The translations under genes were made by a program, and so were the position numbers. A DNA stretch of 64,000 nt, taken from Bacillus sp. P14.5 (GTDB taxonomy: Bacteria; Bacillota; Bacilli; Bacillales; Bacillaceae_B). The notes below the pieces were generated by a model. The model worked only from the letters and a program-made list of their open reading frames with translations. It was not told the DNA's origin and did not search any database. The stretch spans positions 62,001 to 126,000 of the forward strand of contig NZ_NIJF01000073.1 of NCBI RefSeq assembly GCF_003316765.1, read 5' to 3'. Positions 35,122-43,032 of the stretch are shown one piece after another. How positions within the stretch are numbered: position 1 is the stretch's first letter; each line of letters begins with the position of its first letter.

Positions 35122-35454
35122 GTGATGAGGATGGGTACTGCAATAGGATTATTAGAAGTACAAGGTTTCAGCACCGCACTTGCTGCAATGGACAAAGCTT
35201 GTAAAGCGGCACATGTGAAGATTGAAGGAATTGATTGCAACAATCCGGCTGCCGGAGAAAATGCCCGGATTCCAGTCGTAATTCAAGTTAAGATTACTGG
35301 AAATATGTCAGAGGTCCAAGTTGCCCTTGACGCTGCTAAAGATGAAGCGGCAAGGTATATAGACCATTCAGATATATCGGTGCATCTCATCACATCATCA
35401 ATGAAAGGCATTGAGAAGCTTCTTCCATTGGGAAAGGTTAAGGTTAAGACTTAA
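35122..35454 (+). CDS. BMC-H shell protein 1
   Basis: 110 residues with one BMC domain: MGTAIGLLEVQGFSTALAAM, KACKAAHVKIEGI, IPVVIQVKITGNMSEVQVALDAA, then a short basic tail. It is longer in the second loop (NNPAAGENARIP) than the two canonical hexamer proteins downstream, so its pore is likely different. The frame starts at 35122, but MGTAIG at 35131 is an equally good start. Hexameric tile of the shell. Confidence 0.92.
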   Translation: MMRMGTAIGLLEVQGFSTALAAMDKACKAAHVKIEGIDCNNPAAGENARIPVVIQVKITGNMSEVQVALDAAKDEAARYIDHSDISVHLITSSMKGIEKLLPLGKVKVKT

Positions 35455-35476
35455 GTTGGAGCAGAGGTGAGACGGG

Positions 35477-35764
35477 GTGAAATACTCAATAGGATTGATC
35501 GAGACAGCTGGATTTGTAACCGCTTTAGCATGTGCTGACAGGATGATCAAATCGGCATATATTGAGATTCACAGCATTAACAAAGTTGGTTCTGGCATGA
35601 TTACCGTCATAATTAAAGGTGATCTGGCATCTGTCCAACATGCCATTGAAATTGGCCGGGAAGTTGCAGGGGAATATGGAGAACTGATAGCTTCGCGAGT
35701 CATACCCAGACCTTATGAAGGGCTGGAGAAGCTTACAGCTACCGCTGAAGGTGGTGAACAATAA
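35477..35764 (+). CDS. BMC-H shell protein 2
   Basis: 95 residues starting with GTG 35477 (AGAGGTGAG upstream). The single BMC domain reads KYSIGLIETAGFVTALACAD, KVGSGMITVIIKGDLASVQH and ASRVIPRPYEGLEKL. K-V-G-S-G is the loop lining the central pore in hexamers. The stop TAA 35762-35764 overlaps the start of the next BMC gene. Confidence 0.93.
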   Translation: MKYSIGLIETAGFVTALACADRMIKSAYIEIHSINKVGSGMITVIIKGDLASVQHAIEIGREVAGEYGELIASRVIPRPYEGLEKLTATAEGGEQ

Positions 35765-36246
35765 TTAAATACGAAGCGATAGGCGTAATTGAAACTCAAT
35801 ACTTTGCCATTGCAACCGAGATTTTGGACGCTGTTTGCAAAGGAGCGAACGTAGAGTTCCTGTCATCAGAAAAATATCTCGGTGGCAGGCTTGTTAGTTT
35901 AATCATTGGCGGCAGCGTTACTGATATAAGGTCAGCCATAGAAATAGCCGAACACATTGGTCGAAACAAGCAAGGAAATCCACTGAAAATGGCTTTGGCG
36001 ATCACTAATCCACATGAAGAAATTATGAAGTATATCCTTCCTGAAAGACAGGATGCTTCTAATACAATGGAAATAATTATTGCAGACAAAGAATCTCTAG
36101 AATTTCAAGAAGATGATAGGGTTGAAACAGAGTCTGCTCAAATAATTGAAGGCATCATAGAATTATCAGAATCAGACAGCGGCAATACAGATAAAACTCA
36201 AAATATAGGTGTTGTTTTAGAAAGTAATATTAATGAGGAGGAATAA
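35761..36246 (+). CDS. BMC-H shell protein 3 with acidic C-terminal extension and non-standard start
   Basis: The BMC domain clearly begins [20 protein letters not shown], which starts right at the end of the preceding gene: ATA 35761-35763 then ATT. No ATG, GTG or TTG lies upstream in frame; the first standard start (TTG 35824) would remove the first beta strand and helix. An ATG-to-ATA change in a former ATGA overlap would explain this. Residues 1-100 are BMC. About 60 further residues are acidic and Ser/Glu-rich ([20 protein letters not shown]), unlike normal shell proteins. About 161 residues. Possibly a cargo-binding or regulatory shell component. Confidence 0.75.
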   Translation: MIKYEAIGVIETQYFAIATEILDAVCKGANVEFLSSEKYLGGRLVSLIIGGSVTDIRSAIEIAEHIGRNKQGNPLKMALAITNPHEEIMKYILPERQDASNTMEIIIADKESLEFQEDDRVETESAQIIEGIIELSESDSGNTDKTQNIGVVLESNINEEE

Positions 36247-36248
36247 CA

Positions 36249-36521
36249 ATGAATGAATCAATCGGCATAATTGAAACTAGAGGTCTAACGGCAGCTATCG
36301 AGGCAGCAGACGCTATGTTAAAGGCAGCAAACGTAGAAATCGCAGGCAGCGAGAAAATCGGTTCCGGTTTGGTATCGGTTATTGTTAAAGGAGATGTTGG
36401 CGCTGTCAAAGCAGCAACAGAAGTTGGTGCCGAAGCAGCTCAGCGGGTAGGAGAGTTAGTCGCAGTACACGTGATTCCTAGACCTCATGGCGATATAACT
36501 AAGCTTCTTCCAAACTCATAA
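36249..36521 (+). CDS. BMC-H shell protein 4 (PduA/EutM type)
   Basis: 90 residues, GAGGAGG upstream. [51 protein letters not shown]: the canonical major hexamer (PduA/EutM/CcmK-like). K-I-G-S-G lines the pore. Nearly identical to the next gene (duplicate). Confidence 0.95.
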   Translation: MNESIGIIETRGLTAAIEAADAMLKAANVEIAGSEKIGSGLVSVIVKGDVGAVKAATEVGAEAAQRVGELVAVHVIPRPHGDITKLLPNS

Positions 36522-36559
36522 ACTTCACAAAAAAATATTTATATCAGGAGGAAAAGAAC

Positions 36560-36835
36560 ATGAACGGATCATTGGGAATGATTGAAACAAGAGGACTGAC
36601 AGCTGCTATTGAAGCAGCCGATGCAATGCTTAAAGCCGCAAATGTAGAAATTGTGGGCAGTGAAAAAATTGGATCTGGCCTGGTGTCGGTCATCGTTTCA
36701 GGTGAAGTTGGAGCTGTAAAGGCAGCAACGGAAGTAGGGGCGGAAGCAGCCCAGCGCGTAGGAGAACTAGTGGCAGTACACGTTATCCCAAGGCCGCATG
36801 GTGATGTAGCCAAACTAATGACTGGATTGAAATAA
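36560..36835 (+). CDS. BMC-H shell protein 5 (PduA/EutM type)
   Basis: 91 residues, AGGAGG upstream. Differs from the previous shell protein at a handful of positions (for example SGEVGAVKA for KGDVGAVKA). Lys-to-Ser and Asp-to-Glu changes fall on one face of the domain. Tandem duplication with divergence or gene conversion. Confidence 0.95.
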   Translation: MNGSLGMIETRGLTAAIEAADAMLKAANVEIVGSEKIGSGLVSVIVSGEVGAVKAATEVGAEAAQRVGELVAVHVIPRPHGDVAKLMTGLK

Positions 36836-36837
36836 AG

Positions 36838-37530
36838 ATGAATCCTGTAGATCAATCAAATCTCTTGATTGAGATTACGAGATCGGTAGTTGAAGAGTTA
36901 CAGAAAAACAATCTGCTAGAGGCGGGATCCGTAAAGGAGTTTGTTCCCGTCAGTGTCTCTGCCCGGCATGTACACCTACAGCCAGAACATATTGGCATCT
37001 TGTTCGGTGAAGGATACAGCCTTACAAAGCTGAAGGAAATATCTCAGCCAAGACAGTACGCCTGCAATGAACAAGTGACAATCGAAGGTCCAAGAGGCAG
37101 AATCGAAAGGGTTCGTATTCTAGGCCCTGTTCGCAATCAGACCCAAGTAGAAATATCAAGAACAGATGCAAGGAAGATGGGTCTCAATCCGCCAGTCCGC
37201 AGTTCAGGAAACTTAAAGGGTTCTTCCCCCATAACGATTATTGGACCTGAAGGGAGAATTTCTTTAGAAGAGGGCTGCATTATTGCGGATCGGCATATTC
37301 ATATGACTCCGGAAGATGCCGCCTGCTTCGGGGTGAAAGATCAGCAAAAGGTTTCAGTGGGTGTCGAAGGGGAAAAAGGTGGAATCATGATGCAGGTGAC
37401 CATTCGGGTCAGAGAGAATTATGCCCTGGATATGCATATAGATACAGACGATGCCAATGCATTCGGACTAGCAGGGAATGAAACTCTAAAAATAATTCCC
37501 TCAAAGGGGGATCGGCATGATTATAGGTAG
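36838..37530 (+). CDS. pduL: PduL-type phosphate acyltransferase
   Basis: 230 residues. N-terminal encapsulation helix SNLLIEITRSVVEELQKNN. Two PduL domains: VPVSVSARHVHLQPEHI (first His pair for zinc) and GCIIADRHIHMTPEDAACFG (second), with LGPVRNQTQVEISRTDARKM between them. Converts acyl-CoA plus phosphate to acyl phosphate and free CoA, recycling CoA inside the shell and feeding acetate kinase for ATP. Overlaps the BMC-P gene by 14 bases. Confidence 0.95.
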   Translation: MNPVDQSNLLIEITRSVVEELQKNNLLEAGSVKEFVPVSVSARHVHLQPEHIGILFGEGYSLTKLKEISQPRQYACNEQVTIEGPRGRIERVRILGPVRNQTQVEISRTDARKMGLNPPVRSSGNLKGSSPITIIGPEGRISLEEGCIIADRHIHMTPEDAACFGVKDQQKVSVGVEGEKGGIMMQVTIRVRENYALDMHIDTDDANAFGLAGNETLKIIPSKGDRHDYR

Positions 37531-37768
37531 AGTTGTCAGCAGTATTGTTTCAACAAGGAAATACCCAGAACTTCAAGGGTTCAAACTGCTTTTAATTCAG
37601 CCGTATTATGGTGGAAAAGAGGAATGTTTTGTAGCGGCTGATGAAATTGGGGCAGGAGAAGGAGAGCTTGTCCTTGTTTCAACGGGGTATGTAGTAGAGC
37701 ACGGGCTAAGTAAGAAAGCGCCGGTTGATTCTATTGTAGTAGGGATTGTGGATCACGAACCTTTGTAA
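37517..37768 (+). CDS. BMC-P vertex protein (EutN/CcmL)
   Basis: 83 residues. MIIGRVVSSIVSTRKYPELQ, KLLLIQPYYGG, FVAADEIGAGEGELVLVSTG, DSIVVGIVD: the EutN/CcmL pentamer that caps shell vertices. Only one in the window, as expected for a minimal shell. No BMC-T gene was seen. Confidence 0.95.
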   Translation: MIIGRVVSSIVSTRKYPELQGFKLLLIQPYYGGKEECFVAADEIGAGEGELVLVSTGYVVEHGLSKKAPVDSIVVGIVDHEPL

Positions 37769-37949
37769 TCCCCTATTTTGCTAATAGAAAAGAATTGGAA
37801 GAAATTTCGTACCATTCCTAGTAACGCCAGCAATCTCACACAGTCATGAGCGAGGAGGCTTGCCAGGTCGTCCGAGAAAAGAGAGGAAACCCCTCTCTTT
37901 TCTATAAAACTAATATTCCCCAAAAAATTAACTTCAGGAGAAATGGTAT
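37769..37949 (+). other. Intercistronic region with hairpin
   Basis: AGAAAAGAGAGG and CCTCTCTTTTCT pair around AAAC (about 37876-37903), followed by ATAAAACTAA rather than a U-run. Likely an mRNA-processing or stability hairpin between the shell genes and the flavoprotein gene. Confidence 0.5.
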
Positions 37950-39280
37950 ATGAAGCTAATCGTTATTGGAGGAGTTGCCGCAGGAATGTCGGCAGCTTCT
38001 AAACTAAAAAGAATGGACAAGGATGCACAAATCACCGTTTACGAAAGAGGCGGCTTTCTATCTTATGGAGCTTGCGGACTCCCGTATTATGTCTCTGGTG
38101 AAAACGATGATTATACGAAAATGATTGCCCGGACAAAGGAGCAATTTGAAGAGCAGGGCATGGACATTTTCTTAAAGCATGAAGTGGTCAAGGTGGTTCC
38201 AGAAAAAAACAGGTGATGATTAGGGATTTGGAAAACAAGAGTATGTTCCTGGATAGCTATGATAAATTAATGGTTGCCACCGGTACTTTTCCCATTGTCC
38301 CTCCATTCAGCGGCAGAGAGCTTAACAATATCCATGTTCTGAAGACACTTGAAGATGGAATACGATTAAAGGATATTGCAGCCAAACCTGATATAAAAAA
38401 TGTAGTCATTGTCGGAGGAGGCTACATTGGCATTGAAATGGCAGAAGCAATGGGGCACCTGGGGAAGAATATCCGGGTCATCGAATTATCCGACAGAATT
38501 ATGCGTACATTTGACAAGGAAATCACCGATATTGCTGAAGCGGAACTTCTTCAAAAGGGAGTAAAACTGAACCTTAATGAAAAGGTCCAGGGTTTCATTG
38601 GCGAAAGTAAAGTGGAAGCTGTGCAGACGGATCAAGATGTTTACCCGGCGGACTTAGTTCTTTTATCCCTTGGAGTTAAGCCTTCTACGGGATTTTTAGA
38701 GGGGTCGGGAATTGCGCTTGCTGAGAATGGTGCAGTTATCACTGATAGAGAAATGCGAACCAGTGTGGAAGATATTTATTCAGCAGGGGATTGTTCGTTG
38801 GTATATAACAATGTAATGGAAGAAAATAGTTATATTCCACTCGGCACCAATGCCAATAAATGTGGGAGGATAGCTGGAGCAAATATCGCTGGAAATCACG
38901 TTAAATATGTTGGTACCCTTGGAAGCGCAGCTATAAAGATATTTGACCTGGAAATGGGCCGCACTGGAATGACGGAAGATGACGCAAGAAAGTTAAACAT
39001 TGATTATACTACTGTTTTTGTGAAAAGTTCGGATCATCCGGGCTACTACCCTAATCAAACCCCCATATGGATAAAGTTGATTTGCGAGAAAAGAACACGA
39101 AGAATTTTAGGCGCTCAGGCAGTCGGCCATAAAGGAGCAGTTTTAAGAATAGATATTTTTGCTGTGGCAATCCATGCAAAAATGACGGCAGACGAACTAG
39201 GTATGGCGGACCTTTGCTATGCTCCCCCTTTTGCTGGTGTATGGGATGCGGTACATATTGCCTGCAATGCAGTAAAGTGA
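37950..39280 (+). CDS. CoA-disulfide reductase / NADH oxidase-like flavoprotein, frameshifted at an A7 run
   Basis: Start ATG 37950 behind CAGGAG. FAD-binding KLIVIGGVAAGMSAASKLKR and the active-site Cys region LSYGACGLPYYVSGE. The frame stops at TGA 38214-38216 after A7 (38203-38209); adding one A gives PEKKQVMIRDLENKSMF and continues to 39280. The NAD-binding part is NVVIVGGGYIGIEMAEAM, and the C-terminal dimerisation domain is present. About 443 residues when repaired, normal for CoADR/Nox. In this operon it may regenerate NAD+ or keep CoA reduced; the locus has no alcohol dehydrogenase. Exact electron acceptor unknown. Confidence 0.88.
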
Positions 39281-39295
39281 TGGTGGTGATAGACA

Positions 39296-40129
39296 ATGAA
39301 AAAATTGGTGAGTCTAACGGAAGCAGCTGCTCATGTTAAAAATGGAGATATGATTGCAATAGGCGGGAATGTTCTCCATCGAACTCCCATGGCTATAGTC
39401 CGGGAAATCGCCAGGCAGGGAAAAAAGGAACTGAAGATTGTCAAAACAGCAGGAGCACATGATATTGACTTACTCTGTGCATTGGAATGTGTCTCAACTG
39501 TCGATGCTGGTTTCGTTAGCTATGAGACGAAGTTCGGTCTTTCTTCACACTACCGAAAAGCCGTGCAGGATGGAAGAGTAAAAGGAAATGAACATGCTTG
39601 CTATACAGTAATCTGCGCTTTACGCGGCGCTCAAATGAATGTCCCTTTTATGCCTGTTAAGGGGTTGGTTGCTGGTGAGTTGCTTGAAAAAAATGATTAC
39701 TTTATGGTTGTGGAAGATCCTTTCAGTGGAGAACCTGTTACATTAGTAAAATCGATTGTTCCCGATATAGCTGTCATCCATGTCCAAGAATGTGATAGTG
39801 AGGGGAATGCCCGAATCTTTGGACCAAAATTTGAAGATGTATTAATAAGCAGAGCTGCCAAAAAGGTTATAATTACAGCAGAACAGATTGTTCCTTCCAG
39901 TAAAATGAAAATGAATGCTGAACATGTGGATATTCCTTCATTCCTAGTCAGCGCAGTTGTGCATGCACCAAAGGGAGCTGCACCGACATCATGCTATAAA
40001 AAATACGAGATTGAGGAAAAGACCCTAACATCATTTATCTCAATGAAGACAACAGAAGAAATCCAAGGGTATTTAAATAGTTACACAAAGAGGGATTATG
40101 CAGGAGAAGGGATGGCAACAAGACAATGA
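39296..40129 (+). CDS. CoA-transferase subunit A (GctA-like)
   Basis: 277 residues. KLVSLTEAAAHVKNGDMIAI, IGGNVLHRTPMAIVREIARQ, VKTAGAHDIDLLCALECVST and VIHVQECDSEGNARIFGPK match family I CoA-transferase alpha subunits (glutaconate CoA-transferase group). Overlaps subunit B by four bases. As the last pair of the BMC operon it may move CoA from the acyl-CoA product to another acid. Its acceptor cannot be read; glutaconate is unlikely from context. Confidence 0.88.
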   Translation: MKKLVSLTEAAAHVKNGDMIAIGGNVLHRTPMAIVREIARQGKKELKIVKTAGAHDIDLLCALECVSTVDAGFVSYETKFGLSSHYRKAVQDGRVKGNEHACYTVICALRGAQMNVPFMPVKGLVAGELLEKNDYFMVVEDPFSGEPVTLVKSIVPDIAVIHVQECDSEGNARIFGPKFEDVLISRAAKKVIITAEQIVPSSKMKMNAEHVDIPSFLVSAVVHAPKGAAPTSCYKKYEIEEKTLTSFISMKTTEEIQGYLNSYTKRDYAGEGMATRQ

Positions 40130-40854
40130 AGAAAACCATTCGGCCTATTGATATAATGACATGTGCCATATCAAATATGCTAAGTGATGGCGAGACTGTT
40201 TTTCATGGAGTATCCTCGCATCTTCCAATGGTCGCTATGAGCCTTGCTAAAAAAATGCATGCTCCTGAACTAGTACATTTGAACATCCCCGGCGGTGTGA
40301 ATCCCGGTGTCATACATAAAGGATATTATTCTTCAGCAGGAGCTGATTTGCTCGATAGCGCAGAAGCTTATTTTCCGCTGGAAGAAGTCTTTGACCTTTC
40401 AATGAGGGGCAGGTTGGATGTGGCATTTTTAGGAGGAATACAATTTGATATTAATGGGAATATCAATGCTTCCGTAATTGGTGACTATCATCGGCCAAAG
40501 CTGCGCCTGCCAGGCGGGGCAGGTAGTGCAGTCCTGATTCCAACAGCAAAAAAGGCCATCATCTGGAGAACCAAGCATGATATCCGAACCTTCGTAGAAA
40601 AAGTTGATTTCGTCACTACCAGGGGAAATCTATGGAAAATCGTTACTCCCTTGTGCGTATTTGAGTTTAAAAAAGGGAAACTATACCTAGACACAATCCA
40701 CCCCACGTCTTCACTTCAGGAAGTGAAAGAAAACACCGGTTTTGAATTGTTATATGATGAAATTAAATATACTCCAGAGCCGACAAAAGAAGAATTGCAG
40801 ATGCTGAAGAAAATCGACCCATATGATTACCGTGCAATTGAGCTTGGATCATAA
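40126..40854 (+). CDS. CoA-transferase subunit B (GctB-like)
   Basis: 242 residues. MTCAISNMLSDGETVFHGVS, LNIPGGVNPGVIHKG and RLPGGAGSAVLIPTAKKAI fit the beta subunit fold. In the glutaconate CoA-transferase group the catalytic Glu lies near the N-terminal third in a SENG-like stretch; here HGVSSH stands at the place where I expected it, so catalytic residue identity should be viewed with care. Ends the operon before a terminator. Confidence 0.85.
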   Translation: MKKTIRPIDIMTCAISNMLSDGETVFHGVSSHLPMVAMSLAKKMHAPELVHLNIPGGVNPGVIHKGYYSSAGADLLDSAEAYFPLEEVFDLSMRGRLDVAFLGGIQFDINGNINASVIGDYHRPKLRLPGGAGSAVLIPTAKKAIIWRTKHDIRTFVEKVDFVTTRGNLWKIVTPLCVFEFKKGKLYLDTIHPTSSLQEVKENTGFELLYDEIKYTPEPTKEELQMLKKIDPYDYRAIELGS

Positions 40855-40878
40855 TAGACCTTAATAAATTTAAACTAG

Positions 40879-40934
40879 AAACAGCCTGATTATCAGTTGG
40901 GGGAAGATCCTCCTGACAATCAGGCTGTTTTTCT
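40879..40934 (+). terminator. Terminator of the microcompartment operon
   Basis: AAACAGCCTGATTATCAG and CTGACAATCAGGCTGTTTTT form a long stem with one mismatch and a U-tract. Confidence 0.88.
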
Positions 40935-41034
40935 GCTTCCGAGACGAATGAACCTGATATTCTAGGTTTGGTAGGATTTTTTAGATGGCGGGATTGAAAA
41001 TAATGTGACCAGAAAGTATTAGTGTAAAAGTGAA

Positions 41035-41781
41035 TTAGAACTCACTCTTCTTCTGGTTTTCAGACACATAAGCAATCCCCCGCTCCACAAAGTCCAGAAC
41101 CTCCTCAGATACCGGATAGAGCCCCGTTTCCTCGGCAGGCAGCTTCCTGACTTCCCAAAACTTGTCCATCAGCTCTGTATCTCCTTCGAAACTATCATGA
41201 GTTATTTCTATTAGTTGGGATGCTATCTGAGCGCCTTGATCAGATTCCGGCTTGATATTATGTTTTATACACCATTCAATTTGCCGCAGCAATATTAAGT
41301 ATTGCTGCGTTGAGTCATCGTTATCACTGAGGTTGGGAATGGCTTCTTGTAAGAAAGCTTTTTCATCTTCTTGGAAGTAGTCAGTCCACTTTTTGGAGCT
41401 CTCTTCAGAATTTTTTACGAGTTCAGAAACCCGTTCCCAAGACAGCGTTTCTTCGAGGTCAATCAAATTGATTAGTGAGGCTGTGTTGGAGATGCTTGTT
41501 TGGAGTGTGGCTTGTTGCTCTTGCAGGTAGTTGTAGTGAGAGATCAGGATTTGTTTATAGGAAAGCTTGTCTAATATCCCGCGAATGTCTTCGAGCGGCA
41601 GCGAGAGGGATTTTAAAATGATTATTTTTTCTAAGGTAAATAAGTCATCCTCAGAATAATATCTTTTTCCGTTCTCATCTTTAAAACTCGGTGTAAGGAG
41701 ATTGATCCCATCATAATAACGAAGTGTGCGGATGGAGATATTCCGCTGTTTGGATACCTCTCCAGTAGTCCAGCGCTTCAT
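41035..41781 (-). CDS. MerR-family regulator (TipA-like)
   Basis: 248 residues. MKRWTTGEVSKQRNISIRTL and RYYDGINLLTPSFKDENGKR form the MerR winged HTH, followed by the dimerisation coiled coil (SYKQILISHYNYLQEQQATL) and a C-terminal TipAS-like effector domain (LMDKFWEVRKLPAEETGLYP). Divergent from a CPBP protease gene with an operator between them. Fragments of its 3' end occur twice elsewhere in the window (23033-23215 and 25227-25307). Confidence 0.9.
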   Translation of the reverse strand: MKRWTTGEVSKQRNISIRTLRYYDGINLLTPSFKDENGKRYYSEDDLFTLEKIIILKSLSLPLEDIRGILDKLSYKQILISHYNYLQEQQATLQTSISNTASLINLIDLEETLSWERVSELVKNSEESSKKWTDYFQEDEKAFLQEAIPNLSDNDDSTQQYLILLRQIEWCIKHNIKPESDQGAQIASQLIEITHDSFEGDTELMDKFWEVRKLPAEETGLYPVSEEVLDFVERGIAYVSENQKKSEF

Positions 41782-41804
41782 TTCTTTTCCTCCTTAAAAA
41801 TCGC

Positions 41805-41835
41805 TTGCAGGTGACGTAACGTCATCTAATATAGT
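41805..41835 (+). promoter_or_regulatory. MerR-type promoter with 19-bp spacer and palindromic operator
   Basis: TTGCAG (41805-41810), 19-bp spacer with palindrome TGACGTAACGTCA (41812-41824), TATAGT (41830-41835). The over-long spacer with central palindrome is the classic arrangement activated by MerR proteins through DNA distortion; it would drive the CPBP gene. Confidence 0.75.
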
Positions 41836-41869
41836 TGGATTATAGCATATAGAGGAAGAGGGATGACCG

Positions 41870-42574
41870 ATGGAAACTAATCAAATGAGCTGGAAAAAGA
41901 GAGACCCGTGGGGTGTGAAAGAATTTGTGCTTTTGTTGCTGCTGGAGTTTGTATTTGTAATTGGGGTTGTGAAATTCACAGTCCAGCCGATTTACGCAAG
42001 CTGGCTGAATAATGAGTTGTATGCTGGCACGCTGATGGGGTTAACGATTGCCATCATATTAGTCTCTGGTGTGTATTTTATCGCTCTGCGGCCGAAAAAG
42101 CTTTCCTGGAGTGAAGTGGGGATAAGACCATTCGCGAGGAAAGACTGGAAATTGATTATTTTATTTTCTATTGTTTTGCTGGTGGGTGCTGTCATCATCG
42201 TCGTCCTCTCCAGCTTTGTCGGGAATACGTGGGAGAACAGCAAAACGGAGGCGATGCAGCAAAACGTGACTTTTTTTACGTTTCTGCTTGCTTTTGTCTC
42301 GGCTGCCATTATCTCGCCGATATACGAAGAAATTTTTTATCGCGGCTTTATTTACCGCTGGTTACGGACGCGTGTAAGTTTTAAGGGAGCTGTTTTGCTG
42401 AGCTCACTGATCTTTACGATTGTCCATATACCAACCTACAACGTCATGCCGGTGAATTTCTTTAGTGGAATCATTTTTGCTGTGGCCTATGAACGAACGG
42501 GCTCGATCTGGCCGCCGGTTTTGATTCATGGACTGACCAATGGGACGATGGTTTTGTTGACGAGTATGGGGTAA
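41870..42574 (+). CDS. CPBP family intramembrane glutamic endopeptidase
   Basis: 234 residues with about seven membrane helices. Motif 1 SPIYEEIFYRGFIYRWLR (E-E-x3-R), motif 2 FTIVHIPTYNVMPVNFF and motif 3 IHGLTNGTMVLL are the Abi/CPBP signature. These membrane proteases process prenylated or bacteriocin-related peptides, or serve as self-immunity. Likely induced by the divergent MerR regulator. Confidence 0.9.
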   Translation: METNQMSWKKRDPWGVKEFVLLLLLEFVFVIGVVKFTVQPIYASWLNNELYAGTLMGLTIAIILVSGVYFIALRPKKLSWSEVGIRPFARKDWKLIILFSIVLLVGAVIIVVLSSFVGNTWENSKTEAMQQNVTFFTFLLAFVSAAIISPIYEEIFYRGFIYRWLRTRVSFKGAVLLSSLIFTIVHIPTYNVMPVNFFSGIIFAVAYERTGSIWPPVLIHGLTNGTMVLLTSMG

Positions 42575-42585
42575 CGGGAAGTACT

Positions 42586-42617
42586 AAAAAGAGACAGGGG
42601 GATGCCTTGTCTCTTTT
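42586..42617 (+). terminator. Terminator of the CPBP gene
   Basis: AAAAAGAGACA and TGTCTCTTTTT flank a 10-nt loop. Confidence 0.85.
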
Positions 42618-43032
42618 TATGTTCCTGAATTGAAGTTAAGACTTTCCAATCATATAGATTTAGTTTGAGTCAGGTTCAGTGGTTATTTTAAGAAAGACAA
42701 ACTTGAGAACCACCTATGCTCTAAAATAGAACCAACTCAGACAAGTATTTGTACCACTAATTCCTCAATAGTAAGAAATATTTCTAATTTAATAGACTAT
42801 GCTTTAAATATTTGGGTAAATATACCAATGTATAAGTCTGGAAACTCGTGAATATTCCAGCAGCATGAATAGGTTAAAAGAATTGTAGAAACGAAACACC
42901 ACCTCTTTTTTCCTATTTTCAGCTGATTACTCTAAGAGATTCCCGATTGAACTGTTAATACTTTACAGATTTATATAAAATATAAAGGCAATTCTTTAAA
43001 TGAACCTATCCCATTAGGAGGATCAGCCATTC
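42618..43032 (+). promoter_or_regulatory. Upstream region of first DUF1672 lipoprotein gene
   Basis: No gene. About 250 bases of this region recur at 45150-45435 in front of the third lipoprotein gene (shared GAACTGTTAATACTTTACAG and AATGAACC), so promoter and gene were duplicated together. AGGAGGATC precedes the ATG. Confidence 0.65.

Noticed and set aside
39296..40854. Glutaconate CoA-transferase
   Set aside because: Family match only; nothing in the locus makes or uses glutaconate.
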